DNA of 33,116 bases from Candidatus Poribacteria bacterium (GCA_030748495.1 JASMLX010000069.1:1-33116); one strand, 5' to 3'. Counted from the first letter of the stretch, positions 23,501-31,570 are shown. Made by a program: numbers and translations. Notes: a model not told the origin generated them from the sequence alone.

Positions 23501-26130
23501 TGCCCCTCTTGATCGACAGCCACAAACTCGATCTTAGCCGGCTGGTCCATCTGAGCATAACCGTCGAAGGCGACTCTCAGACCGACATAGTGAGTATAGG
23601 GATGAATGGTGATCCTTTTATAGTCACTAACCGCCCGGCCGCCCGGCTCGCTCACCGTGCTGCTGATAATGCCCTTCAGCGATGAAGGGGCATCAATGAC
23701 TGCAGGTAGACTGAGTAAAAAGAGGCCCTTTCCTTTTTCATCCAGTTTAGATTCACCCAGATTTAGCCGTTGTCTTTTGAAGGATCGCTCACGATCACCA
23801 AAGGTAAAAGAGGCATAATCGGTGGGACGAAAATCGTCGGCTTCGATATCGCAGACAACCGCGGTCTTGAAGCCGGCTGCCGGTGGCCCGAACAGATTGA
23901 CCCCCTCCACCTCTACTGTGAACTCCTGGCCCAGTTGGTAGGCCAACTGGGGGGTGTCTACCTTGACCTTAATCCGATCAGGCATAAACTCCTCCACTCG
24001 AAACTGTTGCTGACCAATCTCTTTCCCAGCCACCATTAACCTGGCCGTATAGCCGCCGGTCTTGGCGTAAGGTGGTAAATCCAACTGAAACTCGCTGCTA
24101 CCTTGCCAATCGAGACCACCCGGTTGGAATCTCATTTCGCGGAAAATCCGTTGCTCCGGTCCCAGCACCTGCATTAGCATCGGAAACGGTGGTGGCGGTA
24201 GGTTCTTCTGATCCCGGACCACGGACACCAAGTTGACCCTCTCACCTGGACGATAGATACCGCGGTCTGAATATAGGAAGGCCTCATATCCATCGGCCAG
24301 GTAGGGAGCACCACTCACCCTGAAATCGGTCAACGAAATCCGCGTCTTATCCAACTGAATGAAAGAGAAGTCATCACCTGTTTCTAACTCTCCCTGTTGG
24401 GCTGTAATTAGAAACGGCTCAAACCCTTCGATTTTTTGTTTAACGTTGGTGAAATTGACATATCCCCGGCCATCTGTTTTACCCTCTAGCAAGGTTTGGT
24501 TATTTTTGCTGGCCAGTTTAACCGTTACACCGGACACCGGTTTCAGTGACTGCAACGAGTTGACCCAGACCCGCAGTTCGCCCGACGATCGTTTGGCGAT
24601 AATGCCTAAGTCGGTTACCACTACCCATCGCGTGGCATCCAACCATCGCTGGTCCGATTTTCGAGCCTTGACCAAGAAGATGCCCTTTCGCCCTGCATCG
24701 ATATAGTTGGCGAGGGAGATCGGGGTAACCATCTGATCGTTTTTGACCGAAGCAGTCTCCAGTTCCTTACTCAATATCATCTGACCTAGCTCGCGGCTTG
24801 TCCATTGCGACCAACCTCTATAGGCCAGATAGTTGACGTTGTTGAGAAAAACTTTATAGATCTCCAGTTGCACCTTTTCCACATTAATGGTAGCTAAACC
24901 GACATTCATCTGCCCGTCGCGAGCCAGATACATTCCGTCGCCTAAAAAGTGCAGACTCGGATTCAGGTTGGCGAACTCAACTGTCCGCTGGAAAGTTTTC
25001 TTCAGTCGAGTATCGTCAACAGCAGTCAGCCCACCGAGAATCTCTAACTGGTAACGGTTGCCCGGCTTGAAAGCAGAACTTTGAACATACAGCGTGCGGC
25101 GATAACGAGAGGTAATCTGCAGATCCTGAGTCGATAATATCTGATTGCCTACCGGACGAATCTTCACGAACGGCTTCAGGCTCTCCGGTTCGACATCTGT
25201 GTTGAATTCAATCTGTAGGTATTGGCCTGTATTGCCCTCGGAAGAGAACGCGTTTTCAACTACCAATTCACCTCGACTACGTAGTGCCAACTCCGAAGTA
25301 TAGTCAAATTGCAAACCGAGACGGCCATCCACTGGTTTTAACCCTTTTTCAATCCGTAACACTAAGTGCTGATCTTTATCGCCGCGTTCTAACTCCACTG
25401 TTTCAAAGTCAAAGACCGTGCTAACCAGATTACTATCCGCTGTCGGTACAGGATAAACCAGTTGAAATCCGATGTGGCCATCGGCGTCGACTTTTGAACT
25501 ACGATTGTATCCAACGCTGGTGAATTGTTGGAATGTTTCGATCTCGACCGGGTGGTTGAACTCGACTTTCCCTATCAATTTAGCCCGAACGGCTTTCTTG
25601 GACTGATATTCAAAACGCAAGTCTGCGTTTTTGACGCTGATTCTTTTGGTGGCAAACTCAAAGCGTGTTTCACCGATCAGACTAAACTTTTCATTATCAA
25701 CAGCGGTTGGCAATATCTCAACAGTAAAGGCAGTGGATGGTGGCAATACCTCTTCGGTGAAAAATTTAAGCTGATTTTCTGAACTCCAGCGCGCTTTGCC
25801 CGGTAGCTCAGGGTTAAAACGGAGGGGTTGATCGATCAGATCCTGACCGATCAGAGTGGTCTCGACCACCGGTGCCGAGAAGATGATCGCAAAGTTGGTA
25901 TGCTGAGAAACAATGCCCTGTGGATGGAAATTATTAATCTGAACTGTTGTCTTTTTAGGATCCGCAGGTTGATCAACCGGCCTGTCTATTTGAGTAGCAA
26001 CAGATTCATCGATTTGGCGTTGAAGATTGAGAATATGAACGCTGCCTGCTACAATGACAAGTGCCATTACCCCCATAATCGCCCATAAAACTTGTCCCCG
26101 ACCCTTATTGGGGGTATGCTCGTCTGTCAT
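20539..26130 (-). CDS. Bacterial alpha-2-macroglobulin, YfhM-type, inner-membrane anchored, with thioester
   Basis: A very large protein (1,863 residues from ATG 26130, which has AGGAG 7 nt upstream; upstream in-frame codons to 26172 lack a site). A short cytoplasmic tail is followed by one membrane anchor (about 13-34) with no lipobox, leaving the bulk in the periplasm. Macroglobulin-like beta domains follow. RGIYRPGERVNL marks the A2M_N region near 620. TTYQPGETAQVQVKAPFAGKLLLTVEQ lies near 980. The A2M core (ALWSGLVAPGADGTGSVTFDLPQFNGKLR) is at about 1180-1215. The thioester motif HGCIEQ has Cys1398 and Gln1401, so the covalent protease trap should be active. Bacterial A2Ms are thought to protect the periplasm from proteases and usually pair with pbpC; no pbpC is seen here. 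The TIM-barrel gene lies 117 nt upstream on the same strand. Confidence 0.93.
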   Translation of the reverse strand: MTDEHTPNKGRGQVLWAIMGVMALVIVAGSVHILNLQRQIDESVATQIDRPVDQPADPKKTTVQINNFHPQGIVSQHTNFAIIFSAPVVETTLIGQDLIDQPLRFNPELPGKARWSSENQLKFFTEEVLPPSTAFTVEILPTAVDNEKFSLIGETRFEFATKRISVKNADLRFEYQSKKAVRAKLIGKVEFNHPVEIETFQQFTSVGYNRSSKVDADGHIGFQLVYPVPTADSNLVSTVFDFETVELERGDKDQHLVLRIEKGLKPVDGRLGLQFDYTSELALRSRGELVVENAFSSEGNTGQYLQIEFNTDVEPESLKPFVKIRPVGNQILSTQDLQITSRYRRTLYVQSSAFKPGNRYQLEILGGLTAVDDTRLKKTFQRTVEFANLNPSLHFLGDGMYLARDGQMNVGLATINVEKVQLEIYKVFLNNVNYLAYRGWSQWTSRELGQMILSKELETASVKNDQMVTPISLANYIDAGRKGIFLVKARKSDQRWLDATRWVVVTDLGIIAKRSSGELRVWVNSLQSLKPVSGVTVKLASKNNQTLLEGKTDGRGYVNFTNVKQKIEGFEPFLITAQQGELETGDDFSFIQLDKTRISLTDFRVSGAPYLADGYEAFLYSDRGIYRPGERVNLVSVVRDQKNLPPPPFPMLMQVLGPEQRIFREMRFQPGGLDWQGSSEFQLDLPPYAKTGGYTARLMVAGKEIGQQQFRVEEFMPDRIKVKVDTPQLAYQLGQEFTVEVEGVNLFGPPAAGFKTAVVCDIEADDFRPTDYASFTFGDRERSFKRQRLNLGESKLDEKGKGLFLLSLPAVIDAPSSLKGIISSTVSEPGGRAVSDYKRITIHPYTHYVGLRVAFDGYAQMDQPAKIEFVAVDQEGQPVAGRNLQIQVFKLQWHSILRRDDRGRYRYRSEKQPYELKTEPQTSTDGTGSYTFVPSEYGEYQVVVRDLDSGSRSSIDFHTGGWGYSPWAMDNPDRLDLVLDQTTYQPGETAQVQVKAPFAGKLLLTVEQGRVLEWRTVSMPKNSTTVKVPIKSGFSPNAYISAILIRSVQSLEKHAPARAFGVVPLRIDVSSKRLQVDLKAPTESRPNQPLSVDYRVQAGSSVKLEQCRLTVAAVDEGILQLTDFQTPDAQAYFFRQRRLGTVSHDLYASILPEVEAATGQSSTGGDGIEAQRKKRLSTTSIQRVKPVALWSGLVAPGADGTGSVTFDLPQFNGKLRLMAVAVLDDHFGATSSFVTVRDPIVLTPTFPRFLAGGDRATIPVRVFNGTGREAMIEVNLTASSLAQIQNDSLQSMTVVENKEQQIEFVIEAQNAIGAIQFDLTATDGDASTAMQVELPLRPAAPLITRTGTEEILADQPGTFTLPADFLPSTERFEVSLSPFPMMRLAGGISYLLRYPHGCIEQTTSRVFPLLYFSELARTVEPKLFKANKADYFVTEGIAKLESMMMPNGYFSYWPGGSYTNYWGSIYASHFLVEARKAGYQVSDRVYNLMLTGLRQETRRDFTLDSNRRNGDRRNDLEKAAYACYVLAVAQQPEMSTMNYLKSRYLTGYSLYQLAGSFGQVGNPTVALAMIPATAPAAGNRRETGGNFNSPIRSQAIMLDILSELSPNHASVLTLVKSLMDSVSNNNRWYTTQENAFAFLSLGKILKQQASLSYTGTMAVNDQTYQRFNDQNYHYGEDSWSGAEIGVQIEGDGTCYLRWVAEGIPSDSQVEHFDKGIQVRRRYLTEDGTPITNDRFPHGSLVVAEIAVKALEESLDNVVVTDVLPAGFEIENPRIESRAGIPWIQDQNFTPSYIDIRDDRLIFFGYFKQNQQTKFYYALRAVTEGRFALPPVAAEAMYDPFKTSVWGSGSIEVVDADLSSEPEK

Positions 26131-26247
26131 CGAAATTCTCCTAATATTTGTTCCTGGGGCTGTCCCTGCCAAATCGGGGATCGAGGGTGAGAGTCAGGAA
26201 TTTCTCTGGCTCTGATACTGAAGACTGAGTTCAGCTTTCTCGCCTGA

Positions 26248-27045
26248 CTACTTCTTGATTTCAGCCTGATATTGGCGTAGTGTTTCCAATTCTCGCTTAA
26301 GGTGGTTTCGATAGGGATCCGACCAGCCGATCCACTCGCCGCTGAGATATCCTTCGTAGTCGATAGGCGCTAAGCACTGCATGGCTTGTCGATGATCGAT
26401 TTGGCCAGTGCCGATCGGCACCAATTGATTGTCTGCGTCACCGTCGTGAATATGCAGATGTTTGATCCAGGGACGCAATATCTCGAACGACTCTTCGATA
26501 CTGGCAAATTGACGGCGGACAGGGTGCATGATGTCCCAATTAACAGCGATATTGGGATGATCGACAGCCTGCATAACCGCGGCCACATCGACCGGATTAC
26601 ACCAATCGTCGTGGGTTTCCACACAAACATCAACTCCCCGTTCGGCGGCATGATCGGCCACCGATGCCAACGCCGTCACCACCAGGTCGATTCCCTGTTG
26701 GCGACTTAAACCCTGGCCCAACTGACCGCCAAAAACGCGAATCCGTGAGGCACCGATGTCGGCGGCCAGATCAATAGCCCGGTGAGTATCCTGCACCATC
26801 TCTTCCTGGCTGTCGGGGTCAGCGTAGCGACAGGAGGTGGCCACACAGGCCATCGCTACTCCGTAATCGTCGGCTTTCTGTCTAACTTGCGCCCGTTGAT
26901 CGGCTGTTATCTCAAACTCTACTCCGTGTTGATGGTTAGCGCTGACGCGGGGTTCGATCCCGTCATAGCCAAACTCTTGCGCCATGGCCAGCACTTGGTC
27001 CAGGTTTAAGCCGGGACATGAAAAGGTCATAAAAGCAAACTTCAT
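26248..27045 (-). CDS. Sugar-phosphate isomerase/epimerase-like TIM-barrel protein (AP endonuclease 2 family)
   Basis: A 265-residue protein of the xylose-isomerase-like TIM-barrel superfamily. It begins MKFAFMTFSCPGLNLDQVL and has the ordered metal ligands of this fold: Glu143 (VETHDD), Asp171 and His174 (NWDIMHP), His198/His200 (HLHIHDG) and Glu237 (SGEWIG). Members include hydroxypyruvate isomerase, inosose dehydratase, 3-dehydroshikimate dehydratase and ketose 3-epimerases; the substrate here is not readable. The start is ATG at 27045 with GGAG about 10 nt upstream. Its stop lies 117 nt before the alpha-2-macroglobulin gene, which may be cotranscribed by chance. The other neighbours are the aldo/keto reductase set upstream. 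Confidence 0.88.
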   Translation of the reverse strand: MKFAFMTFSCPGLNLDQVLAMAQEFGYDGIEPRVSANHQHGVEFEITADQRAQVRQKADDYGVAMACVATSCRYADPDSQEEMVQDTHRAIDLAADIGASRIRVFGGQLGQGLSRQQGIDLVVTALASVADHAAERGVDVCVETHDDWCNPVDVAAVMQAVDHPNIAVNWDIMHPVRRQFASIEESFEILRPWIKHLHIHDGDADNQLVPIGTGQIDHRQAMQCLAPIDYEGYLSGEWIGWSDPYRNHLKRELETLRQYQAEIKK

Positions 27046-27177
27046 GGTAGATAAACTCCGTACGTTAACAAATAGTAGTTAATAAATGATGATTGTTACG
27101 CTGTCCGCTTAGCCAGCCCGTTCTTCTAACTGGTCGGTGGCCAGCGGTAGTTATAGTAATAATACCGAAACCTGTGC

Positions 27178-27444
27178 CTACAGTTCCTCGCTCACCTCAA
27201 TCTGCCAAGGTGCCGGAGCCTCTTTCAATGGATCCATATTTCTAACCTCGATAATCGGTGCAGCCAACGCCTCTGCCGTCTGGTGGCATCCACCTCGACT
27301 GTATCGGCACTGATGCATCCCATTATCAACCAGTCGACCGCTATCCAGACGGTCAATAACGCTATTATTTTTCCGCTCGGTTCTACCAGCCAGACGCCGA
27401 CTTTCCCGCGTTTTTTCGTTAGATTTACTTATGCCTTCACTCAC
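27178..27444 (-). CDS. 88-residue ORF coupled to the aldo/keto reductase, unknown function
   Basis: It begins with GTG at 27444, two nt after the TAA of the aldo/keto reductase, so translational coupling is plausible. The N-terminal half is rich in Arg, Lys and Ser; the second half has two Cys (CRYSRGGC), GGCHQTAEALAAPIIEV and an acidic tail. I recognise no domain. It could be a small cofactor or partner protein, or the C-terminal end of a decayed gene read by chance. Low confidence that it is expressed. Confidence 0.35.
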   Translation of the reverse strand: MSEGISKSNEKTRESRRLAGRTERKNNSVIDRLDSGRLVDNGMHQCRYSRGGCHQTAEALAAPIIEVRNMDPLKEAPAPWQIEVSEEL

Positions 27445-27446
27445 AC

Positions 27447-28373
27447 TTATGCGCGATCGAAACCCGTCCCCAGCTTAATGCCGAATTCGGTTTCCAACTC
27501 TTGCCAGATGTGGAAGGGAACATTAGCCTTTGCCGCCTGGACGGCCTCCTCAACGTGTTGGATGCTAGATGGACCGAACATCACGATACCGTCGATGGGC
27601 GCTTGCAGGCAAAACTGCATGGCCAGATGGCGGATGTTAAGTCCTTCGGTTTGACACCACTGCCAGAGTCGGTGAGCAATCGGCTCTTGATCTGGATGCC
27701 GCCGCCGGTCCGACTCGAGATCGGGCTCGAGGCCGGTTAGTAACCCCATACCAAAAACGCTGGCCAGGATGATGCCGACATCGTGTTGTCTGGCTAGAGG
27801 TAGAGTGGTCTCCGCCACCGACTGGTCCAAAAGGGTGTAATCGAGAAAGGTCAGGATGATGTCGATCTGCCCGGTCTCGATAGCAGAGCGGTGGAAGTCG
27901 TGTGAGCGAACGCCCAGACCGATACTGCCAATCAGGCCTGCCTCTTTCATCCGAACCAGTTCATCCAGGGCTCGATTCGGTGCAATCGCATCTTCGATCT
28001 GAATTGGGTCATGGATCAGTACCGCATCCAGATAATCGGTCTGCAGACTGCGCAAACTCTGCTCTACACTCCAACGTGTTCCTTCGACCGAAAAATCCTT
28101 ACGGCGTTGCGGATGGGTTCCGACTTTAGCCTGCAGGTAGATCTGCTCTCGTCGCCCGTTTTGCAGGGCTTTTCCCCATCGCTCCTCGTTGTGACCAGGG
28201 TAGGTATCGATATAGTTGATACCCAGTTCAATAGCCCTAAGGATAGTCGAAATCGTCTCCGATTCTGAACACTGGTTTAGCCAGGCTGCCCCTAAGCCGA
28301 GTGCAGTCGGCGTCATCCCGGTACGCCCCATCCGCCGAATTGGCAGCCCGTCAACGGCTCTGGAGTTGCTCAA
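27447..28373 (-). CDS. Aldo/keto reductase
   Basis: A 308-residue NAD(P)H-dependent oxidoreductase of the AKR superfamily, acting on aldoses, aldehydes or similar carbonyl compounds. It starts like the family (GLPIRRMGRTGMTPTALGLGAAWL). Asp56 (NYIDTYPG), Lys83 (YLQAKVG) and His121 (AVLIHDP) of the catalytic tetrad are in place. The Tyr is at Asp+2 rather than the usual Asp+5, and the loop is about two residues short, so activity details are uncertain. The C-terminal cofactor segment shows IDGIVMFGPSSIQHVEE. The start is TTG at 28373 with AAGGAG 9 nt upstream, inside the end of the dioxygenase gene (23-nt overlap). The pair is therefore an operon. Confidence 0.85.
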   Translation of the reverse strand: MSNSRAVDGLPIRRMGRTGMTPTALGLGAAWLNQCSESETISTILRAIELGINYIDTYPGHNEERWGKALQNGRREQIYLQAKVGTHPQRRKDFSVEGTRWSVEQSLRSLQTDYLDAVLIHDPIQIEDAIAPNRALDELVRMKEAGLIGSIGLGVRSHDFHRSAIETGQIDIILTFLDYTLLDQSVAETTLPLARQHDVGIILASVFGMGLLTGLEPDLESDRRRHPDQEPIAHRLWQWCQTEGLNIRHLAMQFCLQAPIDGIVMFGPSSIQHVEEAVQAAKANVPFHIWQELETEFGIKLGTGFDRA

Positions 28374-29142
28374 GTGTCAGCGCTCCTTGGCCGAAAATTC
28401 GCGTATATGTTCCGCCGCCTTTGGCCTGGGTTTCACCATCCATGTAACAGATACTGAAAGCGCGACGTGGGATCTCGGTCTGGTTGGTACTAGAACTGTG
28501 CAGTGTCCAGTTGTGCAAAAGGACAACCTCACCCGCCGATAGCTCTACCGGTAAATGTTTCGTGTTCATCACGATCTCTTCAATCTGTTCATCGGTTAGG
28601 AAACCGGAGCCGTGTGATGGGTTGATCAGCCTTTGGTGAGATCGTGGAATAATATGGATACAACCGTTGTCAACAGTAGCAGGATCCAGTGCCGTGTAAA
28701 TCGTAATTTGGGGATCCCGATCCAAGTTGGTCCACCGATCCTGATGCCACACCAGATAGGTGCCTTCGTGGGCCGGCTTGTTCATAAACATAGCCCGAAA
28801 ACAGTTGACCGGAGCCTTGACCCCATAAGTTCGTTGGCAGATCTCCTCAAAAATCGGATTTTTCATGTATTCCAAGAAGATCGGATCAAACTCCAGTTGC
28901 TGGATCTTACGGTACGATAGGGTAGCCCCTTTATGGCCTCTGCTCTGGGGGCCGGGCCTACCCGTGCCGGGTTCCCTATCCAGTTGCATCGCCATTTGAC
29001 TATAATCGACGGGAGCAGTACCGAGCATAATATCGTCGATCCGTTGCTGCATAGCGGCCAACTGACCATCGCTAGCCACCTGACCGAGGCGAACGTAACC
29101 CTCCCGGTCAAAATATTCCCACTGTTCCAAGGTAATGTGCAT
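28351..29142 (-). CDS. Phytanoyl-CoA dioxygenase (PhyH) family Fe(II)/2-oxoglutarate oxygenase
   Basis: A 263-residue non-haem iron oxygenase. The facial triad is visible: His133 and Asp135 (WHQDRW) and the distal His215 (NWTLHSS), followed by Arg226/Arg227 for 2-oxoglutarate. The N-terminal ITLEQWEYFDREGYVRL and IIPRSHQ are characteristic. The family hydroxylates diverse substrates; many paralogues in Poribacteria and relatives lie next to sugar genes and have no known substrate. The ATG at 29142 has GAGG 8 nt upstream and a candidate promoter at 29165-29192. The overlapping aldo/keto reductase downstream suggests the hydroxylated product is a carbonyl or sugar-like compound, which is inference. 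Confidence 0.88.
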   Translation of the reverse strand: MHITLEQWEYFDREGYVRLGQVASDGQLAAMQQRIDDIMLGTAPVDYSQMAMQLDREPGTGRPGPQSRGHKGATLSYRKIQQLEFDPIFLEYMKNPIFEEICQRTYGVKAPVNCFRAMFMNKPAHEGTYLVWHQDRWTNLDRDPQITIYTALDPATVDNGCIHIIPRSHQRLINPSHGSGFLTDEQIEEIVMNTKHLPVELSAGEVVLLHNWTLHSSSTNQTEIPRRAFSICYMDGETQAKGGGTYTRIFGQGALTLEQLQSR

Positions 29143-29164
29143 TAGACTCTCCTCTAATTTTCAG

Positions 29165-29192
29165 CCTATAGCAATCAAGAGTGTGGATTCAA
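29165..29192 (-). promoter_or_regulatory. Promoter candidate for the dioxygenase operon
   Basis: Minus-strand TTGAAT (29187-29192) and TATAGG (29165-29170) are 16 nt apart; each matches consensus at 4 of 6 positions. It would give a short leader to the ATG at 29142. Confidence 0.3.
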
Positions 29193-29336
29193 AAGGTGTC
29201 CATTTGGTAATCTGAGCCAACAGAACACCAAACTGTTGATTCCTACCTACATTTTACTTGTATTTCTAATTTAGGGCAAAACATTTTTCAGATCTTATGA
29301 TTTTTCCCCTGAAAACTGGGTCAAATCACAACCCTC

Positions 29337-29365
29337 TTGACAACCACCGAGATGGTCAATATACT
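29337..29365 (+). promoter_or_regulatory. Strong promoter for the 29482-31551 block
   Basis: TTGACA (29337-29342) and TATACT (29360-29365) are separated by 17 nt. Predicted start near 29372 gives a ~110-nt leader to the ATG at 29482. The leader carries GAGGAG and a 19-codon ORF (29410-29469) in the same frame as the following gene. This accounts for most of the 339-nt divergent gap 29143-29481. Confidence 0.6.
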
Positions 29366-29481
29366 GATAAAATCAACCGTTTCAATTTAGAGGAGATCTA
29401 TACACACCGATGCAACTGGCCAATAAACAGATTGAGCGCTACGCCATTTTATTCAAGACTTGGATTTGAGGTGCTGGACAG

Positions 29482-29901
29482 ATGACATACTGTACTGCCC
29501 CTGCTGTATTCGCGTTAGAACAGGGGGATACTTTCAACTGCGATGACACTGTTTTCATCGCGAATGCCTTAGCCGATCAAGAGTCGGACGCATATCTGGA
29601 CGCTATTGATCCCTTAACATTGCGATCCAGTCGTTATACTGAAGGTAAGTTTTTCGGTCAGGGGAATATCGTAGAAGAGTCACCGATTTTTATCTCTCTA
29701 CCGGATGATACCGGCTACCACATCTGGCATCCAGCCGATATCTGCACGCTACCGCACAACCGAAACGACAACTACTGCCTCGATCGTGTTAAACTGGAAC
29801 GGCGCCAACGGCTAACTTTTGCTGCCCGCCCTCCCCTCACCACTAAACCCTTCACCACTGAATTAGAAGCCGAAGACCAATCTTCGCTAATGACATTGTA
29901 G
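29482..29901 (+). CDS. 139-residue protein of unknown function
   Basis: It starts at ATG 29482 (GAGG at 29468-29471, 10 nt upstream). The protein is acidic and has several Cys (CTAPAV, FNCDDTV, DICTLPH, NYCLD) and a GYHIWHPADICTL stretch. There is no membrane segment or recognised family. The same frame upstream carries 19 codons from ATG 29410 (MQLANKQIERYAILFKTWI) ended by one TGA, four codons before this start. An originally longer N-terminus cannot be excluded. The RDD gene begins 5 nt after its stop, so the two are probably cotranscribed from the promoter at 29337. Confidence 0.55.
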   Translation: MTYCTAPAVFALEQGDTFNCDDTVFIANALADQESDAYLDAIDPLTLRSSRYTEGKFFGQGNIVEESPIFISLPDDTGYHIWHPADICTLPHNRNDNYCLDRVKLERRQRLTFAARPPLTTKPFTTELEAEDQSSLMTL

Positions 29902-29906
29902 GTCCG

Positions 29907-30434
29907 ATGCAGGATACAGACGGAAAAACAGGAAAAAATCGGACTTTTTGGCGACGGGTAATTGCTTTTCTGATCGATGGCTTTTTGATGCAGGGGGTTG
30001 TCCGCCTGGCATGGATTGCGGTCGGTATTCCGCCGGAGAGACTGGAATGGTCTTCTCTAGCGGAGATGGTCCAGGTGTTACAGTCACTCACGCCACAGGA
30101 GCGGTTAACCCTGTCGCTGCTTCCGATCGCCCTTGAGTGGCTTTACTTTACCTTTCTGGAAAGTTCTGAAAGCCAGGCCACTTTGGGTAAACGGATAATG
30201 GGGTTGGTAGTTACGGATTTGGAGGGCCAGCCAATTACGCTAGCGCGGGCATCGATTCGCCATTTTGCCAAAATAATTTCAGCCTGTACCCTCTTTTACG
30301 GTTATGTGATGGTACTTTCCACCAGTCGCCGGCAGACTCTTCACGACATTATCGCGCGTTGCCTGGTGGTTAAAAAGACTGAAGAAACGACAACTGAGGA
30401 ACCGCAACAAGGGGGGCATACGCATGAAGATTGA
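29907..30434 (+). CDS. RDD-family membrane protein
   Basis: A 175-residue RDD-domain protein. The first helix carries the defining Arg and Asp (WRRVIAFLIDGFLMQG, about 16-31). A second hydrophobic segment lies at ~70-90 and another at ~125-142 (ISACTLFYGYVMVLS). The typical ATLGKRIMGLVVTDLEGQP and RRQTLHDIIARCLVV motifs are both present. RDD proteins are small inner-membrane proteins with mostly unknown roles; a few are sodium-proton antiporters. The gene overlaps the start of the downstream enolase-superfamily gene by 11 nt, so the pair is translationally linked. Confidence 0.85.
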   Translation: MQDTDGKTGKNRTFWRRVIAFLIDGFLMQGVVRLAWIAVGIPPERLEWSSLAEMVQVLQSLTPQERLTLSLLPIALEWLYFTFLESSESQATLGKRIMGLVVTDLEGQPITLARASIRHFAKIISACTLFYGYVMVLSTSRRQTLHDIIARCLVVKKTEETTTEEPQQGGHTHED

Positions 30435-31551
30435 GTGCATCGATTCGTTTTTAGCAGGTAACGGATACATTTTACAGATCCGCACCGATAACGGTATCAG
30501 CGGATTAGGACAGACTGCCTACTGGGGTTACCCAGAAGCTGTGGAAGCAATCGTGAAACGTTTTCAACAATACCTGATTGGTCAGAATCCACTTCGGATC
30601 GAGCATCATTGGCAGTATCTGTATCGAATGAGCCCTTTTAAGGGGAACGCACTCTCAGGCGCCATCAGCGCGATCGATATCGCGCTATGGGATATTAAGG
30701 GCAAGCATTTTGGCGTACCGGTCTGGGAATTGCTGGGTGGTAACTGTCGAGACAAAATACGCTTGCATCTGCTGGCAGATCAACCCACACCTGAGGCCAT
30801 GTACCAAGCGGCAAAAGAGGCGGTAGCCGAAGGTTTCACCGCCATTAAGTTCGATCCACTGCTCGACGGCTACCAGGATATGACGCAAGACCGGATGATT
30901 AAGTCAGTTTGTGAGATAGTGGCAGCGGCACGTGAAGGCGGTGGGGCTGAACTGGATCTAATTGCCGAAGTCCATCGCAAGCTAACGCCGATGAACAGCA
31001 TCGCCTTGGCCGAGGCCCTGACCGAATATAACCTCTACTTTATTGAGGATCCAATCCAGATCGACAGCGTTGTCTCGCAGGCAGAAATGGCCAAACGAAT
31101 CAATATTCCCATCGGCAACGGTGAACGGCTGACGACAATCTGGGAATTTCGAGAGCTGTTAGAACACGGAGGCCCGCAGTATGTCCGCCCGGATGTGGCT
31201 TTGGCCGGTGGACTCAGCCACTGCAAAAAGATTGCGGCCATCGCCGAATCTTATCACAGTGCTGTGGTGACACACAACTTCCTCGGTCCCTTAATTACGG
31301 CCGCTTCTCTTCATCTCGATACCTGTATCCCCAACTTCATCACCCAGGAATACACCAAAGACGACGAATCTGACCAATACGCCTTTTTTACCACCTGCTA
31401 CCAGAGGGACGGAGGATACATTCCGATTCCCGAAGTCCCGGGGCTTGGTGTTGAACTGGATCTAGATCTGCTTGCCCGAACCCCATTTCAGCCGATGAAT
31501 ACAGCGGAAACCCTGCTTCGTGAGGACGGCTCCGTTGCCTATTCAGTCTAA
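30424..31551 (+). CDS. Enolase-superfamily sugar-acid dehydratase (mandelate racemase/D-galactonate dehydratase-like)
   Basis: A 375-residue enzyme with a capping domain and a (beta/alpha)7-beta barrel. Active-site residues occur at nearly the spacing of E. coli D-galactonate dehydratase, offset by one: Lys142 and Asp144 (IKFD), Glu182 and His184 (AEVH), Glu208 (IEDP), Glu234 (GNGE), Asp257 (RPDVAL) and His284 (VTHNF). Metal ligands are Glu182, Glu208 and Glu234; the first is Asp in the reference enzyme, a conservative variation. Proton abstraction and acid catalysis by the His184 and Asp257-His284 groups predict dehydration or epimerisation of an acid sugar. This fits a uronic-acid pathway next to a heparinase-like gene, but the substrate is not proven. 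The ATG has AAGGGGGG upstream, inside the RDD gene. Confidence 0.88.
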   Translation: MKIECIDSFLAGNGYILQIRTDNGISGLGQTAYWGYPEAVEAIVKRFQQYLIGQNPLRIEHHWQYLYRMSPFKGNALSGAISAIDIALWDIKGKHFGVPVWELLGGNCRDKIRLHLLADQPTPEAMYQAAKEAVAEGFTAIKFDPLLDGYQDMTQDRMIKSVCEIVAAAREGGGAELDLIAEVHRKLTPMNSIALAEALTEYNLYFIEDPIQIDSVVSQAEMAKRINIPIGNGERLTTIWEFRELLEHGGPQYVRPDVALAGGLSHCKKIAAIAESYHSAVVTHNFLGPLITAASLHLDTCIPNFITQEYTKDDESDQYAFFTTCYQRDGGYIPIPEVPGLGVELDLDLLARTPFQPMNTAETLLREDGSVAYSV

Positions 31552-31570
31552 TTCGTGTTAGCCAGGGGAA

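Noticed and set aside
29297..29485. 62-codon ORF ending in an ATGA overlap with the 139-residue gene
   Set aside because: Its ATG lies upstream of the predicted transcription start (about 29372) and has no ribosome-binding site; the overlap is likely coincidental.
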